From: Anaerolineaceae bacterium
Lineage (GTDB): Bacteria; Chloroflexota; Anaerolineae; Anaerolineales; Villigracilaceae
DNA length: 48,800 bases
Reading direction: 5' to 3'
Assembly: GCA_003598975.1 (NCBI GenBank)
Contig: QZIJ01000056.1
Coordinates: forward strand, 1 to 48,800
Shown: positions 40,329 to 45,889 of the stretch, piece after piece
How the letters are laid out: each line of letters starts with the position of its first letter
Position numbering within the stretch: position 1 is the stretch's first letter
Notes under the pieces: model-generated
The model's database searches: none
Told to the model about the DNA's origin: nothing
Seen by the model: only the letters and a program-made list of their open reading frames with translations
Position numbers and translations under genes: made by a program

Positions 40329-40991
40329 ATGAAACGCCTGCTTTTTCCCCTTCTCATCTTCTGCCTCGCATTGACCGCCTGCGGAGGGAAAAAGACTGCC
40401 GCGCCCGCTGATTCCCTGATCACCAAATCGCCAGCCATTCAGATCGCGCAACCTTCCTCCACGCCCTCCCCCAGACCCACAAACACACCTGTTCCTTCAG
40501 CGACACCTATATCACCTTATACAGGCCTCTGGATATTCTTTGAAAAAATAAATGACCAAAATCTAAGCCTACTACTAGACGCCAAAGACGGAAAACAACT
40601 AACACAAGGAAGTAGCGTAACATTAGTCAGCCAACCAAACGTGACTGGCTCTTTATATGTATGCAGCCGTACTCCAGCCTCATTAACTGGCCTGGCAATA
40701 GAAGGAAGCAGAGACTACCCTTCATTCCCATCTGCCCAGATAGCAGTCCCTGGAGTTGGCGACTGCCTGAAATGGACAAACAATCTATGGTCGCTAGGAG
40801 CTCCGCAAGGAAGTTTCTTACACCTGACACTTGAACAAAGAGCAGCACAAAGCCTGACAACCTTCAACCCATTTGCCACAATTATCTTAAAATACGTACC
40901 ACCACCAGCAGTTGCTCCCCCAAGCGGCGGCGGTGGCGGCGGCGGCGGCGGACCACCAAACCCTAATGGGACACCTACACAAATAGAGTAA
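40329..40991 (+). CDS. Lipoprotein with Thr/Pro linker and atypical AT-rich C-terminal domain
   Basis: 220 residues from ATG 40329, with AGGAGG upstream. Signal MKRLLFPLLIFCLAL, lipobox LTAC and a Ser/Thr/Pro linker (SSTPSPRPTNTPVPSATP) are typical of the other lipoproteins here. From about 40500 the codon use changes to AT-rich (many CTA, ATA, ACA). That part encodes an unrecognised domain (GLWIFFEKINDQNLSLLLD, VTGSLYVCSR), then PPAVAPPSGGGGGGGGGPP. The frame is unbroken across the change. Either a native anchor joined to foreign DNA, or an assembly junction. Confidence 0.75.
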   Translation: MKRLLFPLLIFCLALTACGGKKTAAPADSLITKSPAIQIAQPSSTPSPRPTNTPVPSATPISPYTGLWIFFEKINDQNLSLLLDAKDGKQLTQGSSVTLVSQPNVTGSLYVCSRTPASLTGLAIEGSRDYPSFPSAQIAVPGVGDCLKWTNNLWSLGAPQGSFLHLTLEQRAAQSLTTFNPFATIILKYVPPPAVAPPSGGGGGGGGGPPNPNGTPTQIE

Positions 40992-41024
40992 TTACAACTT
41001 TACACAAACCATAATCACAAATTT

Positions 41025-41034
41025 TTTATACATA
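41025..41034 (+). promoter_or_regulatory. AT-rich TATA-like box before the MopE-like gene
   Basis: TTTTATACAT is centred about 25 bases before the ATG at 41054. That is the distance of an archaeal TATA box from a leaderless start. It could also be read as a poor bacterial -10 (TATACA). Speculative. Confidence 0.25.
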
Positions 41035-41053
41035 ATCCTTTAATAGTTAATTG

Positions 41054-42442
41054 ATGAAAAAAGGGATTATATTTATTTTCATTTATCTTTGCATAATCTT
41101 TTCTGTGCAAGGCAAATTAATCTATCCTTGGAGCTTTACTACAGAAAGAGGTGATACTGTTCAGGTCACAGCAATCTGGGTTGCTTGCACAGACTCTGAA
41201 TGCAAACATATAAAAAGTTCTCCCACATCAAATATCTGGACTCCAAACCCAAAAATTTTACAGACAACTGGCTCAATAAATGAAGTCCTTCCAAATTGTC
41301 CTGAAACAACTTATGGATATAACCTTTATTTTGCAGCAGAAGGATATAAGATTAATGTTGTACCTGTTTCGACTTACACTTGTTATTATCCGACCTACAC
41401 ATATCCACAATCTATAATTAATTTTTTTATGAAAGACAATTGTAAAGCAGATTTCACACTTCAAGTTCAAAGCTGTGCTGAAGCAGGAATGCCAATTTCC
41501 ATATTAACTGATACTGAGTTAAATGCGGAAACAGCTAGCGCATTCACACCTACACCAGGAATTTATTTCCCGCCAGAACTCAACGCATGGCGTGACATCT
41601 CAACCAAAGTCACAGCCACAGTAAAAAAGCAAGGCACAACAACCAACGTATTCACAGACGAAGATACCAAAAACATCTACGCAGGCACAACTGAAGACTT
41701 CTCTTTCCTCTGGCAGACTTCTAAGAACACACTGCCAGGCAACTATGTAATCACTATGAAATCTTTTGTCACAGACTTAAAATGTGACCAGAGTAATGAT
41801 GTTGTTACAACTGTCACAAATACTGTCAATATCGCAAAGTCGCTTGACGGCTGTGTCGCTCAAGTCCAAAACTTCATGTTAGAGCCTGTCTCTCCCACTC
41901 CAAACACTCAGGTATTATTCAAGGGAGAGCACAAGCATACTTATCAGGACTGGGATTGGGATGAGACATTAACAGCATGCACTGCTGGAAACGCGCAGCT
42001 TATATCAGGTGCATATCTTCCAGTGACTTACAGCCTAGTAATAAAAAAACAGCCTGCAAACACAGTAGTAGAGACACTCACTGGAACTCTTACGCCAAAT
42101 TCAGGAGGCTATGACACATTTAAGGCATTCTCTATTCCCTGGACACCGACAGCAGCCCAATGTGGAGAGTTTACAGCAACCCTTGTTACACAAACAACCC
42201 CTCTCGCAAGCTATCAATGCACTGCTGCATCAAAGACAGCTACAATCTCCAAGAATTTCAACATCGGAACAGACAATGACCATGACAATTATTATGATCT
42301 GTGCGGAGACTGTGATGACACAGCAACTGGACAGTTCACATATCCAAGCAACACAAATCAATTCTGCAACTGCGATGACACAGACGGAAAAGTGAAAGGG
42401 ACTGAGGTCCTGCGGACAGCCAAAATATCATCACTCCATTGA
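41054..42442 (+). CDS. Secreted surface protein with MopE-like Asp-rich motifs, archaeal in appearance
   Basis: 462 residues from ATG 41054. Signal peptide KKGIIFIFIYLCIIFSVQG, then a Cys- and Thr-rich extracellular chain with many beta-type segments, ending in DNDHDNYYDLCGDCDD and FCNCDDTDGKVKGTEV, the Asp/Cys pattern of MopE-type metal-binding modules. AT-rich codons and composition are unlike the neighbours and recall proteins of DPANN-type archaea. The last residues (LRTAKISSLH) break the expected Cys-Gly continuation. A one-base shift at 42411-42413 would give TEVCG, so the end may be frameshifted or cut at a junction. Confidence 0.72.
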   Translation: MKKGIIFIFIYLCIIFSVQGKLIYPWSFTTERGDTVQVTAIWVACTDSECKHIKSSPTSNIWTPNPKILQTTGSINEVLPNCPETTYGYNLYFAAEGYKINVVPVSTYTCYYPTYTYPQSIINFFMKDNCKADFTLQVQSCAEAGMPISILTDTELNAETASAFTPTPGIYFPPELNAWRDISTKVTATVKKQGTTTNVFTDEDTKNIYAGTTEDFSFLWQTSKNTLPGNYVITMKSFVTDLKCDQSNDVVTTVTNTVNIAKSLDGCVAQVQNFMLEPVSPTPNTQVLFKGEHKHTYQDWDWDETLTACTAGNAQLISGAYLPVTYSLVIKKQPANTVVETLTGTLTPNSGGYDTFKAFSIPWTPTAAQCGEFTATLVTQTTPLASYQCTAASKTATISKNFNIGTDNDHDNYYDLCGDCDDTATGQFTYPSNTNQFCNCDDTDGKVKGTEVLRTAKISSLH

Positions 42443-42467
42443 CAATTTAGCCCATATGTTCTAATAT
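42439..42467 (+). promoter_or_regulatory. Promoter for a leaderless radical SAM gene
   Basis: TTGACA (42439-42444), a 17-base spacer and TAATAT (42462-42467), then 6 bases to ATG 42474. The -35 hexamer overlaps the stop codon of the preceding gene. No Shine-Dalgarno sequence. Confidence 0.7.
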
Positions 42468-42473
42468 TGAGTC

Positions 42474-43664
42474 ATGGACGCAATTGGACGATTGAAACTG
42501 CTCTCCTCCCAAATGTCCTTCGAGGCAGATGTGGAAAACCGTCCTTCGACTACGCCGCTTCGCGGCTCCGCTCAGGACGATGTGGTTCATCCCGCCTGTT
42601 TCACGCCAAAAGAGCAAGATCAGGCCTTCGTCCACCCCGCGCAACTCCCCAACGGAAAACAAATCCTCCTGCTGAAGACCCTGCTCTCCTCCGCCTGCGA
42701 ACGGGACTGTTTCTACTGTCCCTTCCGCGCGGGGAGGGATTTCCGCCGCGCCACTTTCAAGCCCGAAGAATTCGCCAACCTGTTCGTGAAATTGAATCAA
42801 TCCAAAGCCGCGGAAGGACTTTTTATCAGTTCGGGACTGGCAGGCGGAGGCAGTCGCACGCAGGATAAACTGCTGGATACCGCCGACATCCTGCGAAACA
42901 AACTCGGCTTCCGTGGTTACATCCATTTGAAGATCATGCCAGGCGCGGAAAAGGAACAGGTCTATCGCGCCATGCAACTGGCAGACCGCGTCTCGATCAA
43001 CCTCGAAGCGCCAAACACGGATCGGCTATCCCGCCTCGCGCCGCACAAAATCTTCTTCGAGGAACTGCTACAGCCTCTTCGCTGGGTGGAAGAAATCCGA
43101 AAAACCGTCCCTGCAACCAAAGGCTGGAACGGACGCTGGCCCTCGTCCGTGACTCAATTCGTGGCGGGCGGCGCGGACGAGTCGGATCTGGAACTGCTGA
43201 CTACCACCGAGTGGCTGCATAAAAACGTCCGTTTGAGCCGCGCGTATTTTTCCGCGTTCTCCCCCATTCGCGACACTCCGCTCGAAAACAAAACCGCGAC
43301 AGATCCCCTACGCGAGCATCGTCTCTACCAAGCTTCGTTTCTTTTGCGAGATTATGGATTCGACCTCGAGGAACTTCCTTTCGTGGATGGCGGGAATCTT
43401 CCGCTCGCGTCCGATCCTAAACTGGCGTGGGCGCGGCAAAACCTGTCCGAGCGGCCGGTGGACATTAATCGGGCAGAGAAACGCGAGTTACTGCGCGTCC
43501 CGGGCATCGGTCCGAAGGGAGCCGAGGCAATTCTTCGCGCGCGGCGTGAGGGATGTCTGCGCGAATTGTCGCATCTGCGAAAACTCGGCATCGCCGTCCA
43601 GCGCGCCGCGCCTTTTGTACTGGTCAACGGGAAACGCAGTCCACAACAAATCCAGATGTTTTAA
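42474..43664 (+). CDS. Radical SAM protein with C-terminal helix-hairpin-helix (putative DNA modification/repair type)
   Basis: 396 residues. The radical SAM cluster cysteines are C75, C79 and C82 (SACERDCFYC), in a TIM-barrel domain with LFISSGLAGGG and VSINLEAPNTDRLSRLAP. The C-terminus carries a helix-hairpin-helix DNA-binding motif (VDINRAEKRELLRVPGIGPKGA). This combination fits the radical SAM family often encoded next to a uracil-DNA-glycosylase-like gene; none is seen here. Residues 23-36 (RPSTTPLRGSAQDD) are encoded by a palindromic repeat. Base composition returns to GC-rich at its start. Confidence 0.9.
   Translation: MDAIGRLKLLSSQMSFEADVENRPSTTPLRGSAQDDVVHPACFTPKEQDQAFVHPAQLPNGKQILLLKTLLSSACERDCFYCPFRAGRDFRRATFKPEEFANLFVKLNQSKAAEGLFISSGLAGGGSRTQDKLLDTADILRNKLGFRGYIHLKIMPGAEKEQVYRAMQLADRVSINLEAPNTDRLSRLAPHKIFFEELLQPLRWVEEIRKTVPATKGWNGRWPSSVTQFVAGGADESDLELLTTTEWLHKNVRLSRAYFSAFSPIRDTPLENKTATDPLREHRLYQASFLLRDYGFDLEELPFVDGGNLPLASDPKLAWARQNLSERPVDINRAEKRELLRVPGIGPKGAEAILRARREGCLRELSHLRKLGIAVQRAAPFVLVNGKRSPQQIQMF
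42541..42578. repeat. In-frame palindromic repeat within the radical SAM gene
   Basis: GTCCTTCGACTACGCCGC...GCGGCTCCGCTCAGGAC: outer GTCCT/AGGAC and inner GCCGC/GCGGC pairs. The motif CCTTCGACT...CGCTCAGG also occurs at 24195-24234 between genes. Confidence 0.75.
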
Positions 43665-43751
43665 GATTGTGGGGAAATTGTAAGAGATGTAAGAAAAGCG
43701 GGGTACGATTAATCTAATGCTTAATCTCGGATTGTATATTCGGCCAAACTT

Positions 43752-43884
43752 TTCTCTACCGTACAAATACGAGTAAATACGTCATTGCGAGGAGGGCGCT
43801 CTTCCCGACGAAGCAATCCCCACGTTGCGAGAGGAGATTGCTTCGGGAAGAACACCCTCGCAATGACGGATGTACGGTAGAGAA
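43752..43884. repeat. 133-bp nested palindromic element, MITE-like
   Basis: Outer arms TTCTCTACCGTAC / GTACGGTAGAGAA (13 bases), next arms CGTCATTGCGAG / CTCGCAATGACG (12 bases), inner arms CTTCCCGA..AAGCAATC / GATTGCTTCGGGAAG. The middle and inner arms match the element at 21815-21965; the outer arms do not. Non-coding, 24 bases before the DUF2231 gene. Confidence 0.9.
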
Positions 43885-43908
43885 CCAAGCCTTAGAACTG
43901 GAGGAACG

Positions 43909-44346
43909 ATGGACTTTATCGAGAGATTGATCCGCGCTTTGACAGAAACGCATCCGATCCACCCGATGCTGGTGCACTTCCCCATCGGGCTCACAGGCGC
44001 GGCGGCCTTCTTCATCCTGCTGGCGCTGTGGCGAAAAAGCAAAACGCTGGAACAGGCCGCATTCGCGAATATCGTACTCGCGGCCTTTGGCACCATCGCC
44101 GCCGGGCTGACGGGCATGCTGGACAACATCAATACTTACGAGGGTTCTGCACCAAACGCAAGTGCGAAAATAATTTTGGCGCTTGTGTTGCTGATCGTGA
44201 CTGCGACCACCAGCATCGCCCGCTGGCGCAATCCCAACATCTTCGACACTAAGGCAAAATCCCTCTACGCCGCCGCGTACTTTATCAGTTTCGCGTTGGC
44301 GCTCGTGCTGGCCTTCCTGGGCGGCGTCATCTTATATGGTTTTTAA
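43909..44346 (+). CDS. DUF2231-like four-helix membrane protein
   Basis: 145 residues from ATG 43909, with GGAGG upstream. The typical start is THPIHPMLVHFPIGLTGAAAFF with conserved His residues. Four membrane helices follow, ending in FISFALALVLAFLGGVILY. DUF2231 proteins are found with cytochromes and may bind haem or act in electron transport, but this is not shown. It is 10 bases upstream of a c-type cytochrome gene, supporting a shared respiratory role. Confidence 0.9.
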   Translation: MDFIERLIRALTETHPIHPMLVHFPIGLTGAAAFFILLALWRKSKTLEQAAFANIVLAAFGTIAAGLTGMLDNINTYEGSAPNASAKIILALVLLIVTATTSIARWRNPNIFDTKAKSLYAAAYFISFALALVLAFLGGVILYGF

Positions 44347-44356
44347 TGGAGACAAA

Positions 44357-44845
44357 ATGACCAAAACCGCACTCACCTTGTTTGTTCTGTTTGCGATTTT
44401 TCTGACCGCTTGCGGCGCTTCGGCTACGCCTGTCCCTGCGACGGAAACATCCGTTCCCGCCTCCCTCCCGACCGATACAGCGGTTCCGTCCATTGAACCG
44501 ACCGCCACTTTCGCCCTCCCCACCGACACCCCAGTCCCCGCCGCATCGGACACGCCCGCGGCTGTCGCCGTCAGTTTTGCGAACGACGTGATGCCGATCC
44601 TGCAAAGCCGCTGTTTCAACTGTCACGGTGGTGATGATGTCAAAGAAGGTTTAAGTTTCGCCTCCTACACCACGCTGATGGCGGGCTCCATTAACGGACC
44701 TGTGCTTGTCCCCGGAGACGCCGCCAACAGCCTGCTCATCCAGCAGATTCAAAACGGCAAGATGCCCAAGCGCGGCCCCAAGTTGACCCCTGCCCAGTTG
44801 CAAATTTTGATTGACTGGATCCTGGCCGGTGCGTTGAATAATTAG
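44357..44845 (+). CDS. Membrane-anchored mono-haem c-type cytochrome lipoprotein
   Basis: 162 residues from ATG 44357. Signal peptide with lipobox FLTAC, a Thr/Pro/Ala linker (TETSVPASLPTDTAVPS), then a cytochrome c domain of the type found in Planctomycete-like proteins (VMPILQSRCFNCHGGDDVKEGLSF). CFNCH binds the haem, and the distal Met is probably in GKMPKRGPKLT. Extracytoplasmic electron carrier, in operon with the DUF2231 membrane protein. Confidence 0.92.
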   Translation: MTKTALTLFVLFAIFLTACGASATPVPATETSVPASLPTDTAVPSIEPTATFALPTDTPVPAASDTPAAVAVSFANDVMPILQSRCFNCHGGDDVKEGLSFASYTTLMAGSINGPVLVPGDAANSLLIQQIQNGKMPKRGPKLTPAQLQILIDWILAGALNN

Positions 44846-44849
44846 CAAG

Positions 44850-44877
44850 AAGAACCCCGTCTTCAGACGGGGTTCTT
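44850..44877. terminator. Terminator with AAGAACCCCGTC arms
   Basis: 12-base perfect stem and TTCA loop between the cytochrome gene and the convergent gene at 44880. Third member of the AACCCCGT hairpin set. Confidence 0.92.
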
Positions 44878-44879
44878 GA

Positions 44880-45290
44880 TTAACCTTTCAAACTCTTATA
44901 TGCGCCTTCCCACGGTTTACCAAGACGGTGATTGTCACTAACCTGCACCTTCCCCAATTTTCCCGCAATCTGCGGCAGAAGCATGGCGATTACGCCCCAA
45001 TCATCGGCGAGCACAGCGGATTTCATTTTCTCGGCATTCGCGCCTGCCCACATCCAGTCCATGCGGAATTTGTCGGCCTTCACCCAGTAGTCACGTTTCT
45101 CCCATGCGGCTACGGAGGCGTCGATTCCCTCAGCGATGGCTGATAACGCCAGGGCAATGAACGCGGCCAGATCGCGCGCGGCCGCTGTCGGTTCGGTTTG
45201 TTTCGCCAGTTCGCGAATGGCAAGGACGATGGCTTTGGTCAGTCGGGTGCGGTCTTTCCCCGCAGAATCAGGATTGATGACGCGGCTCAA
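44880..45290 (-). CDS. Small helical protein of unknown function, TTG start
   Basis: 136 residues if started at TTG 45290, which has TTGGAG 8 bases upstream; the frame is open to 45398 but the extra part overlaps the tRNA promoter region. Helical and hydrophilic: DRTRLTKAIVLAIRELAKQ, AARDLAAFIALALSAIAEGID, KADKFRMDWMWAGANAEKM. A tail, GKPWEGAYKSLKG, ends it. No motif known to me; no signal peptide. Confidence 0.75.
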   Translation of the reverse strand: MSRVINPDSAGKDRTRLTKAIVLAIRELAKQTEPTAAARDLAAFIALALSAIAEGIDASVAAWEKRDYWVKADKFRMDWMWAGANAEKMKSAVLADDWGVIAMLLPQIAGKLGKVQVSDNHRLGKPWEGAYKSLKG

Positions 45291-45353
45291 TGAAGTTCTC
45301 CAATGTTGATGTGACGTGAAGCGAGGCGGGATTATACCTGTAAAAAACTTTGC

Positions 45354-45382
45354 TTGACAATCCTTCCATCCGCTAGTAAAAT
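45354..45382 (+). promoter_or_regulatory. Promoter of the tRNA cluster
   Basis: TTGACA (45354-45359), a 17-base spacer and TAAAAT (45377-45382), 30 bases before tRNA-Phe. Confidence 0.88.
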
Positions 45383-45411
45383 TCCGCACGCTTAACAACC
45401 GAATAAGTCTG

Positions 45412-45484
45412 GCCGAGATAGCTCAGTTGGTAGAGCACGCGACTGAAAATCGCGGTGTCCCCAGTTCGATCCTGGGTCTCGGCA
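45412..45484 (+). tRNA. tRNA-Phe (anticodon GAA)
   Basis: 73 bases. Acceptor GCCGAGA / TCTCGGC, D-arm GCTCAGTTGGTAGAGC, anticodon loop CTGAAAA with GAA, T-arm CCCAGTTCGATCCTGGG, discriminator A. No encoded CCA. Confidence 0.97.
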
Positions 45485-45511
45485 CTCCCGGCCAGAAGTC
45501 AGGCCAAAATC

Positions 45512-45585
<74 letters not shown>

Positions 45586-45596
45586 TGTTTTTAATC

Positions 45597-45667
45597 GGCG
45601 TCGTGGCCAAGTGGTAAGGCAAGGGTCTGCAAAACCCTCATCACGGGTTCGAATCCCGTCGACGCCT
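45597..45667 (+). tRNA. tRNA-Cys (anticodon GCA)
   Basis: 71 bases. Acceptor GGCGTCG / CGACGCC, anticodon stem GGGTC.. / ..ACCC region with loop containing GCA (CTGCAAA), T-arm ACGGGTTCGAATCCCGT. Its last 18 bases and one downstream base are repeated at 45726-45744. Confidence 0.96.
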
Positions 45668-45669
45668 CT

Positions 45670-45689
45670 AACGCCGAGAGGCGTTTTTC
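45670..45689 (+). terminator. Terminator of the tRNA cluster
   Basis: AACGCC / GGCGTT with loop GAGA and a T-run, directly after tRNA-Cys. Confidence 0.85.
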
Positions 45690-45725
45690 TTTTACCCTCA
45701 CAGGTTTCCCCGCGCAGGGACGACG

Positions 45726-45744
45726 CGAATCCCGTCGACGCCTC
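45726..45744 (+). repeat. Direct repeat of the tRNA-Cys 3' end
   Basis: CGAATCCCGTCGACGCCTC, 19 bases identical to 45650-45668, 76 bases downstream. Duplicated tRNA 3' ends are a mark left by site-specific integration (att sites), but no integrase is present in the short interval. Confidence 0.75.
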
Positions 45745-45877
45745 AACATCAGAGATTGACAGACGCTTGAAGACGTCTGTTTTCCCCGGAGCGATGCGCC
45801 AAGTTTTTCAACGTCCAATTACGTCGAAATGCAACACCCTTGCAATTTATATCAATCCATCAGGTGCGCTTCTAGAC

Positions 45878-45883
45878 TATAAT
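45878..45883 (+). promoter_or_regulatory. -10 hexamer of the PAS/GAF sensor gene
   Basis: Exact TATAAT, 6 bases before ATG 45890. No Shine-Dalgarno sequence and no clear -35; suggests a leaderless transcript. Confidence 0.55.
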
Positions 45884-45889
45884 TATTTT

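Noticed and set aside
45591-45818. Minus-strand frame across tRNA-Cys coding a GFEPVMRVLQTLALPLG-like peptide
   Set aside because: It is the antisense translation of tRNA-Cys, a well-known false protein in databases.
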